From NCBI GenBank assembly GCA_030631385.1, contig DAOVLG010000076.1, positions 1-7,327 on the forward strand: a DNA stretch of 7,327 nt. Reading direction: 5' to 3'. The translations under genes and the position numbers were made by a program. Below are positions 1 to 5,761 of the stretch, piece after piece. Within the stretch, counting starts at the first letter, position 1, and every line of letters starts with the position of its first letter. This DNA is from Candidatus Coatesiibacteriota bacterium. Its GTDB lineage: Bacteria; RBG-13-66-14. The notes beneath the pieces were generated by a model, which saw only the letters and a list, made by a program, of their open reading frames with translations, was not told the origin of the DNA and ran no database searches.

Positions 1-791
1 CCCAGCGCATCGCCATAGACCAGGGCATCGGCGTCGGTTTCTTCTCCCTGGAGATGTCCGCGGAGGAGCTCGTGCGGCGGATGCTCTGCTCGGAGGCGCG
101 GGTGGACTCCCAGAAGGTGCGCCGGGGAATGGTCTCCGAGAGCGACATGGAGAGGTTCATCACCAAGGTGGCGCGTCTGTCCAACGCGCCCTTCTACCTG
201 GATGACACCCCGGCGCTCTCGGTGCTGGAGCTCCGGGCCAAGGCCCGCCGCCTGGTCAAGCAGAAAAACGTCAGCCTCATCGTGGTGGACTACCTCCAGC
301 TCATGACCGCCACCCACCGTCGCATGGAAAGCCGCCAGGTCGAGGTGGCCGAAATATCCCGTTCCCTCAAGGCCCTGGCCAAGGAGCTCGACATCCCGAT
401 CCTGGCCATCGCCCAGCTCAACCGCCAGCCCGCCAACCGCCCGCGCACCAAGCTGCCCCTGCTCTCGGACCTGCGCGAATCGGGCGCCATCGAGCAGGAC
501 GCCGACGTGGTGATGTTCCTGCACCGGGAGGAGTACTACCGGGTCTCCAGCCCCGCCGAGGCGTCCACCGGAAGGGCCGAGGAACCGGACTACGGTAATG
601 GCGGGAGCATATCGGATGACCTGGCCCGGATGCCTGGCATCTGCCAGGTGATCGTCGCCAAGCAGCGCAACGGACCCGTCGGTTCGGTCTACCTGGTGTT
701 CCGCAAAAAATACATGCGCTTCGAGAGCCTGGACCGCTCCTTCAGGACCCCCGCGCGGCCCGCGGCTTCGGGGGAGAACCCGCCGTTCTAG
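1..791 (+). CDS. dnaB: Replicative DNA helicase DnaB, C-terminal part (5' end outside window)
   Basis: Hexameric helicase that unwinds DNA at the replication fork and recruits primase. The reading frame is open from base 3, so the first visible ATG (54) is internal: the residues before it already match the family around the FSLEMS motif (about 42-59). Walker A must lie just upstream of the window. Visible family motifs are SEARVDS, the Walker B strand ending in VVDYLQLM (Asp codon 288-290), AIAQLNRQ, SDLRESGAIEQDADVV followed by FLHREEYY, and IVAKQRNGP near the C-terminus, a conserved nucleotide-contact region of DnaB helicases. Between EYY and GICQVIVAK there are 32 residues (540-635), where many DnaB proteins have about 8; the extra part is Gly/Ser/Glu-rich and probably a surface loop. 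The protein ends in a short Pro/Ala-rich tail. No intein is seen in the visible part. Identity is very secure. Confidence 0.97.
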   Translation, partial: QRIAIDQGIGVGFFSLEMSAEELVRRMLCSEARVDSQKVRRGMVSESDMERFITKVARLSNAPFYLDDTPALSVLELRAKARRLVKQKNVSLIVVDYLQLMTATHRRMESRQVEVAEISRSLKALAKELDIPILAIAQLNRQPANRPRTKLPLLSDLRESGAIEQDADVVMFLHREEYYRVSSPAEASTGRAEEPDYGNGGSISDDLARMPGICQVIVAKQRNGPVGSVYLVFRKKYMRFESLDRSFRTPARPAASGENPPF

Positions 792-796
792 CCGCC

Positions 797-825
797 TTGA
801 CAACCGGAACGCTCTGGATTAGCCT
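797..825 (+). promoter_or_regulatory. Probable sigma-70-type promoter for alr
   Basis: A perfect TTGACA (797-802) is separated by 17 bp from TAGCCT (820-825), which keeps the most important -10 bases (TA...T). It lies 5 bp after the dnaB stop codon. The expected transcription start is near 832, which gives a leader of about 40 nt to the ATG at 873, or an almost leaderless mRNA if GTG 834 is used. The -10 lies within one arm of an inverted repeat (822-852). The call rests on sequence match only. Confidence 0.6.
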
Positions 826-852
826 AACGCCGTGTGAATCAGCCCGTTAGGC
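822..852 (+). repeat. 8-bp perfect inverted repeat over the alr -10 region and leader
   Basis: GCCTAACG (822-829) and CGTTAGGC (845-852) are exact reverse complements separated by 15 bases. The left arm overlaps the proposed -10 box and also sits in a smaller palindrome, TTAG-C-CTAA (819-827). The repeat could be an operator for a dimeric regulator or form a hairpin at the 5' end of the transcript. A run of seven T (865-871) follows 12 bases after the right arm, too far for a standard intrinsic terminator. Function is unknown. Confidence 0.45.
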
Positions 853-872
853 AGGGCGTCCCCGTTTTTTTC

Positions 873-2018
873 ATGTACCCGAACCGACCGATCTGGGCCG
901 AGGTGGACCTCCGGGCCATCCGCGACAACTTCTTCGCCCTGCGCGAGCGGGTGGGCCGCGCAGTGAAGATCATGGCCGTGGTCAAGTCCGACGCCTACGG
1001 CCACGGCAAACTCGAGGTCGCCCAGGCCCTGAATCCGTACGCCGACTGGTTCGGGGTGAGTTTCGTAGACGAGGGGGTGGAGCTGCGTCAGGCCGGTTTC
1101 GACCAGCCGATCCTCTCCCTGGTCACACCCCTTCCCGATGAGCTGGACGCCGTGATCCGGTACCGGCTGACCCCGGTGCTCTCCGACGCGGCCCTGGCCG
1201 GACACCTGAGCGAACGGCTGAAGCGGATGGGCTGGCTCGGGGCGTACCGGCGCGATTTCGACGTCCATGTCAAGGTGGACACCGGCATGGGGCGCCTGGG
1301 GGTTTGGTACTCCGAGGCGCCGGAGATTGTAGCCGAGATCGAGGCCGCCGAGGGGGTCCACGTCTCGGGGCTCCTCACCCACTTTCCCCTGGCCGACGGC
1401 GAGGACAAGACTTACGTCCGGGAGCAGCTCCGACGCTTCGACCAGGTCTGCCGGAAGGTGGAGGAGAAGGGTATCTCCCCCGAGTTCTACCACGCGGCCA
1501 ACTCCGCCGCCATCGCCGACGTTCCCGAAAGTTATCTGGACATGGTCCGCCCCGGATTGGCCCTCTACGGGAGCTATTCCAGCCCCCACGTCACCCGCAA
1601 CCTGGGTATCCGGACGGCCATCGCCCTGCGGGCCCGCATCGCGACGGTCAAGACCCTCCCCGCCGGCACCACCATCAGCTACGGCCGCCGCCACCGCCTG
1701 GAGCGGGATACCCCGATCGGCGTCCTGCCCCTCGGCTACGCCGACGGCTGGCGGAGGAGCCTTTGCGACCGGGCGGAGGTGCTGGTGCGGGGTCAGCGGC
1801 GACCGATCATCGGCGCCATCTGCATGGACATGTGCATGGTCAGCCTCGAGGGGCTGGGCGAGGTGGCCCCGGGCGAGGTGGTCACCCTCCTGGGCCGCGA
1901 CTACTCCGGCGAGAAGATCGAGGTCGAGGAGGTGGCCGGGTGGATGGATACCATCCCCTACGAGGTGACCTGCGGCCTGTCGGAGCGCGTACCCCGGCAC
2001 TACCTCCGGTTGGAGTAA
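873..2018 (+). CDS. alr: Alanine racemase, PLP-dependent
   Basis: Converts L-alanine to D-alanine in the cytoplasm for peptidoglycan precursors. The fold is an N-terminal TIM barrel binding PLP followed by a C-terminal beta domain. Numbering from ATG 873, the PLP lysine is K38 in VVKSDAYGHG. The VKVDTGMGRLGV motif supplies K134, equivalent to the carbamylated lysine known in Geobacillus Alr, and R141, which contacts the cofactor. The second catalytic base is Y270 in ISYG. LGYADGW and a CMDM motif complete the family pattern. Length from this start is 381 residues, normal for Alr. I chose ATG 873 because MYPNRPIWAEVDL matches the usual family N-terminus and places the lysine close to K39 of the Geobacillus enzyme. 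GTG 834 in the same frame would add 13 residues and would be nearly leaderless. Neither start has a good Shine-Dalgarno. mlaE begins 3 bp after the stop, so the two are almost certainly cotranscribed. Confidence 0.96.
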   Translation: MYPNRPIWAEVDLRAIRDNFFALRERVGRAVKIMAVVKSDAYGHGKLEVAQALNPYADWFGVSFVDEGVELRQAGFDQPILSLVTPLPDELDAVIRYRLTPVLSDAALAGHLSERLKRMGWLGAYRRDFDVHVKVDTGMGRLGVWYSEAPEIVAEIEAAEGVHVSGLLTHFPLADGEDKTYVREQLRRFDQVCRKVEEKGISPEFYHAANSAAIADVPESYLDMVRPGLALYGSYSSPHVTRNLGIRTAIALRARIATVKTLPAGTTISYGRRHRLERDTPIGVLPLGYADGWRRSLCDRAEVLVRGQRRPIIGAICMDMCMVSLEGLGEVAPGEVVTLLGRDYSGEKIEVEEVAGWMDTIPYEVTCGLSERVPRHYLRLE

Positions 2019-2021
2019 ACC

Positions 2022-2825
2022 GTGCCCCTAGATCCACCGGTAAAGGGGAACTCCTTCGAGCGCATCGGCGCCTGGCTCTTCGACAAGGCGCGCAGTGTTG
2101 GGGGGATGTTCATCTTCTACGGGCGGACGCTGAACCGCATCTTCCGGCGTTGGCCGCGGGGCAGGCTGATCTACGACCAGATGCTCCGCATGGGCGTGGA
2201 ATCCATCGGCGTGGTGACGATGACCGCTCTTTTCACCGGGATGGTCATCGCGATGCAAACGGTCAACGAGCTCGTGATGTTCGGCGCCGAGGGCTACGTG
2301 GGCGGCATGGTCTCGGTGCTCTTCGCCCGGGAGCTGGGACCGGTGCTGACGGCGATCATGCTCGCCGGCCGGGTGGGGGCGGCCATGGCGGCCGAGCTCG
2401 GCACCATGCGGGTGACCGAGCAGATAGACGCCCTGGAAACCCTGGCCAGCGACCCCTACCGGTACCTCGTGGCGCCGCGCCTCGTTGCCATGGCCGTCAT
2501 GGCGCCCATCCTCACCGCCCTGGCCATGGGGGTGGCCCAGGTGGGCTCCTTCTTCGTCTGCATCGTCCTGGCCGACGTGGACCCCGGCGTCTACATCACC
2601 GAGCTCTCCGCCTTCACCTACACCTGGGACATCATCAGCGGTCTCATCAAGGCCTTCGCCTTCGGCCAGGTGCTCACGCTCATCAGTTGCTACTACGGCT
2701 TCACGACCTTCGGCGGGGCCGAGGGGGTCGGCCGGGCGACGACGAACGCCGTCGTCGTCAGCGCGGTGAACATCCTCATCGTGGACGTGCTCTTAACCAC
2801 CCTCTTCTTCATCGCCTTCGATTAG
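2022..2825 (+). CDS. mlaE: MlaE-type ABC transporter permease (phospholipid transport)
   Basis: Inner-membrane permease of the MlaFED-type complex, which moves phospholipids between the inner membrane and the periplasmic MCE protein. The 267-residue protein has an amphipathic N-terminal region, a hydrophobic segment at about 61-82, the family signature ELGPVLT (104-110) running into AGRVGAAMAAELGTMRVTEQIDALE (ending at 139, the coupling region), then hydrophobic segments at about 152-180, 200-220 and 240-265. Length is typical of MlaE. The GTG start at 2022 has a TGGAG Shine-Dalgarno (2011-2015) with a 6-nt spacer. It follows alr by 3 bp and precedes mlaF by 45 bp, so it is probably expressed from the alr promoter. 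The gene order E-F-D differs from the F-E-D-C-B order of E. coli. The substrate is inferred from the family. Confidence 0.95.
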   Translation: MPLDPPVKGNSFERIGAWLFDKARSVGGMFIFYGRTLNRIFRRWPRGRLIYDQMLRMGVESIGVVTMTALFTGMVIAMQTVNELVMFGAEGYVGGMVSVLFARELGPVLTAIMLAGRVGAAMAAELGTMRVTEQIDALETLASDPYRYLVAPRLVAMAVMAPILTALAMGVAQVGSFFVCIVLADVDPGVYITELSAFTYTWDIISGLIKAFAFGQVLTLISCYYGFTTFGGAEGVGRATTNAVVVSAVNILIVDVLLTTLFFIAFD

Positions 2826-2870
2826 GCGCGGCGAGGGAACCGGGACCGGACGCACGAACGTAGGGAAGTT

Positions 2871-3641
2871 GTGGATCAGGAAAGCGTCATCGGCCTGGAG
2901 AACCTGCACAAGAGCTTCGGTGAGACCGTGGTCCTCGACAGCGTGGACCTGGAGATCCACCGGGGGGAGTCCATCGCCATCATCGGACGCTCCGGCGTGG
3001 GGAAGAGCGTCCTGTTAAAGCACGTGCTGGGTCTGTTGATGCCGGACTCGGGGGACGTCTGGTGTCTGGGGACGAAGGTGAACGGGGCCAGCCTCCCGGA
3101 TCTCTACCGTATCCGCGCCCGGGTGGGCTACGTCTTCCAGTTCTCCGCCCTGTTCGATTCGCTGAGCGTCCGTGAGAACGTGGGCTTCTACCTGGACAAC
3201 CACACCGCTACACCGCCCGCCGATATTGATCGCATCGTGGACGAGAAGCTCCGGCAGGTGGGCCTCCCCGACACGGCGCGACTGGCGCCCGCCGAGCTCT
3301 CCGGGGGGATGAAGAAGCGGGCGGGTGTCGCGCGCGCCCTGGTGGGGGATCCCGAGATCATCCTCTACGACGAACCCACCTCGGGCCTCGATCCGATCAC
3401 CGCCGCCGCCATCAACGACCTGATCAACGAGACGAAGACCCTGACACACGCGACCACGGTCATCATCACCCACGACATGGCCTCGGCCTACAAAACCGCC
3501 GACCGGATCGCCATGCTCCACGACGGGAAGATCATCTTCGACGGCTCGGCCGACGAGATCCGCGCCACGGACAACCCCTACGTGCAGCAGTTCATCCAGG
3601 GTCGGGCGCACGGCCCCATAGACCCGCTCTTTATCAAATAA
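2871..3641 (+). CDS. mlaF: MlaF-type ABC transporter ATPase (phospholipid transport)
   Basis: Cytoplasmic ATPase that powers the MlaE permease. All nucleotide-binding motifs are present in the 256 residues: Walker A GRSGVGKS (39-46), Q-loop Q90 in VFQFSALFDSLSVRENV, ABC signature LSGGM (143-147) followed by KKR, Walker B IILYDE (163-168) with catalytic E168, D-loop SGLD (171-174) and H-loop H201. The FSALFDS stretch after the Q-loop and the C-terminal FIQGRAHGPIDP are characteristic of the MlaF subfamily rather than of general importers. The start is GTG 2871, preceded by AGGGA (2862-2866) with a short 4-nt spacer; no other in-frame start fits before the conserved beta strand. It lies between its permease and MCE partner genes. 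No residue expected for catalysis is missing. Confidence 0.95.
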   Translation: MDQESVIGLENLHKSFGETVVLDSVDLEIHRGESIAIIGRSGVGKSVLLKHVLGLLMPDSGDVWCLGTKVNGASLPDLYRIRARVGYVFQFSALFDSLSVRENVGFYLDNHTATPPADIDRIVDEKLRQVGLPDTARLAPAELSGGMKKRAGVARALVGDPEIILYDEPTSGLDPITAAAINDLINETKTLTHATTVIITHDMASAYKTADRIAMLHDGKIIFDGSADEIRATDNPYVQQFIQGRAHGPIDPLFIK

Positions 3642-3681
3642 CACCACGCTGGGGGCCGAAGGGATAACAAGAGCCTTTTTC

Positions 3682-3690
3682 TGGTAAAAT
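3682..3690 (+). promoter_or_regulatory. Possible extended -10 promoter for mlaD
   Basis: TGGTAAAAT (3682-3690) combines a TGN extension with a -10 hexamer matching TATAAT at five of six positions. It is in a locally AT-rich patch of an otherwise GC-rich sequence. No good -35 is seen 16-18 bp upstream, which is acceptable for an extended -10 promoter. A start near 3697 would leave a leader of about 24 nt before mlaD. It would allow mlaD expression separate from mlaE and mlaF. Confidence 0.4.
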
Positions 3691-3720
3691 ACACCTCTCT
3701 TTCCACCTGCAATAGCTAAA

Positions 3721-4653
3721 ATGAAACGTACCGCCGAGCTCAAAGTCGGGATCACCGTCGTCATCGCCCTCGCCGTCTTCGTGGCGCTGCTTTTTTCCAC
3801 GGGCGAGTGCGACCTCTTTCGCCGGGCCTACAACATCACGGTCATCTTCGACTCCGCCGCCGGGCTGGTCCCCGACGCCAAGGTCCTCTACGCCGGCGTG
3901 AGGGCGGGCGGGGTCGAATCCGTGGAGTGGTTCAAGCCCGAGGGCTCCGATCAGCTCATGGTCAAGGTGGTCCTCTGGCTGGACGAGACCGTGGTGGTGA
4001 GGGAGGACTCGATCATCGCCATCCGGATGAAGGGGCTGATGGCCGACAAGTACGTGGACATCACCCCGGGGACGCCGGATTCGCCCGTCGTCCCGCCCGG
4101 CTCCACCGTCCAGGGCCAGCGCTCCATCGGCATGGATGAGCTCTTCGAGTCGGCGGGGAGCATCGCCATCAAGATCGGGGACGCCCTGGCCGAAATCTCG
4201 GCCCTGTTTGACGAGGAGACGGTGGCTCAGTTGAAGAGCACCATCGCCCACATAGACTCGATGGCCCTCGAGCTGGATGAGTTGATCCAGGCTTCGGCGG
4301 GCGAGATCAGCGCCTCCCTCAAGAACATCCGGCTGATCACCGACGACGTCTCCCGGATCACCGCCAGTGCGGCCCGGATCACCGAGGACTTCGAGGTGAG
4401 CCTCTCGCGCTCGCTGCCCCGGATCGAGAGCGCCCTGGAGCGCTTCGATTACATCGCGGCCACAACCGCCGACGCCGTGGACCGGATCAACGACATCGTC
4501 GCCGCCATCACCTCGGGCGAGGGGACCATCGGGAAACTGATTTACGACGACGCCGTCTACACCGACTTCACCGAGACACTCCAGAAGGCCAAGACGCTCC
4601 TGGATAACATCATCGAGGACCCCCGCCGCTACCTGAACCTCTCGGTATTCTAG
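3721..4653 (+). CDS. mlaD: MlaD-like MCE-domain protein with long helical C-terminal region
   Basis: Substrate-binding MCE subunit, anchored in the inner membrane and exposed to the periplasm, which passes lipid to or from the MlaE-MlaF pair. The 310 residues contain a single N-terminal membrane anchor (about 9-26), an MCE domain at about 36-118 with the usual FDSAAGLVPDAKVLYAGVRAGGV and YVDITPG segments, and then about 190 residues. Much of that tail looks helical, with repeated Leu/Ile spacing and many Ser/Ala/Asp/Glu. It ends in GEGTIGKLIYDDAVY and DPRRYLNLSVF, the ending often seen in MCE proteins outside the enterobacteria. E. coli MlaD is much shorter (about 183 residues). The ATG at 3721 lacks a Shine-Dalgarno, but the anchor and MCE domain follow it correctly. 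The gap from mlaF is 79 bp, and no mlaC or mlaB gene follows before the ribosomal genes. The symbol is by family; the exact subfamily is less certain. Confidence 0.9.
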   Translation: MKRTAELKVGITVVIALAVFVALLFSTGECDLFRRAYNITVIFDSAAGLVPDAKVLYAGVRAGGVESVEWFKPEGSDQLMVKVVLWLDETVVVREDSIIAIRMKGLMADKYVDITPGTPDSPVVPPGSTVQGQRSIGMDELFESAGSIAIKIGDALAEISALFDEETVAQLKSTIAHIDSMALELDELIQASAGEISASLKNIRLITDDVSRITASAARITEDFEVSLSRSLPRIESALERFDYIAATTADAVDRINDIVAAITSGEGTIGKLIYDDAVYTDFTETLQKAKTLLDNIIEDPRRYLNLSVF

Positions 4654-4693
4654 GGCGACCTTCGCCGACCGCACCCCCCGGATGGAACCCCTC

Positions 4694-4707
4694 CCCGTTT
4701 AAACGGG
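4694..4707. repeat. 14-bp perfect palindrome downstream of mlaD
   Basis: CCCGTTTAAACGGG is fully self-complementary. It lies 40 bp after the mlaD stop and about 29 bp upstream of the rplM -35 box. It could be a protein-binding site, or a small hairpin that helps the neighbouring terminator. Symmetry alone does not tell these apart. Confidence 0.4.
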
Positions 4708-4709
4708 AA

Positions 4710-4737
4710 AAATGGCCCGAAGATTGGGCCGTTTCTT
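4710..4737 (+). terminator. Probable intrinsic terminator of the alr-mla unit
   Basis: AAATGGCCC (4710-4718) pairs with GGGCCGTTT (4726-4734) as nine base pairs, one a G-U wobble, around a 7-base loop. The 3' side runs into TTTCTT, a short and imperfect U-tract. Read on the minus strand the same stem is followed by five T, so it could stop transcription in both directions. It ends where the rplM -35 box begins, consistent with insulating the two transcription units. Confidence 0.5.
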
Positions 4738-4765
4738 GACATCTCCCGCCCCCCTTATCTATACT
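4736..4765 (+). promoter_or_regulatory. Strong sigma-70-type promoter for the rplM-rpsI cluster
   Basis: A perfect TTGACA (4736-4741) and TATACT (4760-4765), which matches TATAAT at five of six positions, are separated by 18 bp. This is the best promoter match in the window, as expected for ribosomal protein genes. The predicted transcription start is near 4772, giving a leader of about 66 nt before the rplM ATG at 4838. This promoter also argues against translation starting at ATG 4712, an in-frame codon that lies upstream of it. Confidence 0.75.
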
Positions 4766-4780
4766 CTCCCTCCGCCCGCG

Positions 4781-4814
4781 GGGAGGGCCCGCAAAACGGC
4801 CTTTGGCCCGTCCC
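4781..4814 (+). promoter_or_regulatory. Stem-loop in the rplM leader, possible L13 autoregulatory RNA
   Basis: GGGAGGGCC (4781-4789) pairs with GGCCC-G-TCCC (4805-4814) as nine base pairs with one bulged G (4810) around a 15-base loop. It lies wholly inside the predicted leader, 6 nt before the GGGGAG Shine-Dalgarno (4821-4826). It has no U-tract, so it is not a terminator. Ribosomal protein L13 is known to repress its own operon in E. coli through the leader; that this hairpin does so here is inference, and chance pairing is easy in GC-rich sequence. Confidence 0.35.
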
Positions 4815-4837
4815 GAGGTTGGGGAGCGGACAACGAG

Positions 4838-5272
4838 ATGAAGACTTATCAAAAGAAGCTGGCCGACGTAGAGCGCGCCTGGCACCTGATCAACGCCTCC
4901 GGCATCCCCCTGGGCCGCCTGGCGACCCGGGTGGCCGGACTCCTGCGCGGCAAGCACAAGACCTACTGGGCGCCCCACCTGGACGCCGGGGACTTCGTCA
5001 TCGTCGTCAACGCCGCCGAGGCGAAGCTGACCGGCCGCAAGCTGCAGCAGAAGTTCCACCGCCGCTACTCGGGCTACCCCGGCGGGCTCAAGTCCACCCC
5101 CTACGAGGTGGTCATGCGGCGCTACCCGGACCGCGCCGTCCGCTGGGCGGTGGCCGGGATGCTGCCCAAGAACCGCCTCGGGCGGAAGATGTTCAAGCGC
5201 CTGCGGGTTTACGCGGGGTCCGAGCACAGGCATCAGGCCCAAAAACCTCAAGACTTCACCTTCGAGGTCTAG
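4838..5272 (+). CDS. rplM: 50S ribosomal protein L13
   Basis: Large-subunit protein that binds 23S rRNA early in assembly. The 144 residues match the family throughout: WHLINASGIPLGRLATRVA near the N-terminus, LLRGKHKTYWAP, DAGDFVIVVNA, KLTGRKLQQK, YSGYPGGLK, AVAGMLPKNRLGR, RLRVYAGSEHRHQAQ and a C-terminal DFTFEV. E. coli L13 has 142 residues. I chose ATG 4838, preceded by GGGGAG (4821-4826), because an in-frame ATG at 4712 would add 42 residues of non-conserved sequence and lies upstream of the promoter. The stop codon overlaps the rpsI Shine-Dalgarno, so L13 and S9 are translationally linked, as in most bacteria. Confidence 0.98.
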   Translation: MKTYQKKLADVERAWHLINASGIPLGRLATRVAGLLRGKHKTYWAPHLDAGDFVIVVNAAEAKLTGRKLQQKFHRRYSGYPGGLKSTPYEVVMRRYPDRAVRWAVAGMLPKNRLGRKMFKRLRVYAGSEHRHQAQKPQDFTFEV

Positions 5273-5280
5273 GAGTACCC

Positions 5281-5676
5281 ATGACCGATACAGCCCCCAT
5301 CTGGGCCACCGGACGCCGCAAGACCTCCATCGCCCGTGTGCGCCTGGTGACCGGTGAGGGTAAGGTTCTCGTCAATCGGCGCGAGGTGGAGGAGTACTTT
5401 CCCCGGGAGATCTGGCGGAAGAGGATCCGCCAGCCCCTCGAGACCGCCAACGCAGCCGACCGCTTCGATGTGCACGCCAACCTCACCGGCGGCGGGCTGT
5501 CGGGACAGGCGGACGCCCTGAGTCTCGGGATCGCCCGGGCCCTGGAGTCCTACGATCCCGAGCTCAGGCACACCCTGAAGGCGGCGGGTCTCCTCCGCCG
5601 CGACTCCCGGATCAAGGAGCGCAAGAAGTACGGTCAGCGCGGCGCCCGCGCCCGCTACCAGTTCTCCAAACGTTAA
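5281..5676 (+). CDS. rpsI: 30S ribosomal protein S9
   Basis: Small-subunit head protein whose C-terminal tail reaches the P-site tRNA. Residues 11-20 (GRRKTSIARV) are the family N-terminal signature, followed by GEGKVLVN, the central NLTGGGLSGQADALSLGIARAL, DSRIKERKKYGQRGARARYQFSKR and the universal SKR terminus, whose last Arg contacts tRNA. The 131 residues match the normal length of about 130. ATG 5281 has an AGGAG Shine-Dalgarno (5271-5275) with a 5-nt spacer that overlaps the rplM stop; the intergenic gap is 8 bp. It is cotranscribed with rplM. Confidence 0.98.
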   Translation: MTDTAPIWATGRRKTSIARVRLVTGEGKVLVNRREVEEYFPREIWRKRIRQPLETANAADRFDVHANLTGGGLSGQADALSLGIARALESYDPELRHTLKAAGLLRRDSRIKERKKYGQRGARARYQFSKR

Positions 5677-5686
5677 CCCTTACCCA

Positions 5687-5700
5687 GGCCCCGACGGGCC
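5687..5700 (+). repeat. Short GC hairpin after rpsI
   Basis: GGCCC (5687-5691) and GGGCC (5696-5700) form a perfect 5-bp stem with a 4-base loop, 10 bp after the rpsI stop. No U-tract follows, so it is not a standard terminator. It may protect the rpsI mRNA 3' end or be part of a longer rpsB leader fold with the stem at 5709-5747. Confidence 0.3.
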
Positions 5701-5708
5701 AATACGCA

Positions 5709-5747
5709 CGCCACTCGCTCTCGTTGCCCCCAGGGGTTGAAGTGGCG
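5709..5747 (+). promoter_or_regulatory. Stem-loop in front of rpsB, possible S2 autoregulatory leader
   Basis: CGCCACT (5709-5715) and AGTGGCG (5741-5747) are perfect 7-bp complements enclosing a 25-base loop, which can itself form a small CCC/GGG hairpin (5727-5736). The last paired base is also the first G of the GGAGG Shine-Dalgarno (5747-5751) for rpsB, a geometry suited to control of ribosome access. S2 is known to repress rpsB-tsf through the rpsB leader in E. coli; a related role here is inferred from position only. No clear promoter is visible in the 85-bp gap. Confidence 0.4.
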
Positions 5748-5761
5748 GAGGATGAAACGAG

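Noticed and set aside
854..871. Terminator formed by GGG-CGT-CCC followed by seven T upstream of alr ATG
   Set aside because: A 3-bp stem with a 3-base loop is not stable enough, and it would lie downstream of the alr promoter right at the start codon. The T-run is mentioned only as part of the leader observation.
819..2000. Long open frame of 393 codons on the minus strand, covering almost all of alr
   Set aside because: It mirrors alr codon by codon in a GC-rich gene; its translation is rich in Gly, His, Val and Asp with no recognisable family. The + strand product has every alanine racemase catalytic residue.
1304..2863. Open frame of 519 codons on the + strand spanning the end of alr and all of mlaE
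   Set aside because: Low-complexity Arg/Gly/Pro/His translation typical of an out-of-frame reading of high-GC genes. The alr and mlaE frames encode clear conserved proteins.
3658..3680. Possible intrinsic terminator between mlaF and mlaD, with a run of five T (3676-3680)
   Set aside because: The only stem I can pair before the T-run is about 4-5 bp with an 11-base loop, and it uses some of the T residues. Too weak to call.
3634..4674. Minus-strand open frame of 346 codons opposite mlaD
   Set aside because: Antisense shadow caused by GC-rich third positions; no recognisable domain, and mlaD has a clear anchor and MCE domain.
4712..4837. N-terminal extension of L13 from ATG 4712
   Set aside because: The extra 42 residues do not resemble L13 and the ATG lies upstream of a strong promoter whose predicted start is near 4772.
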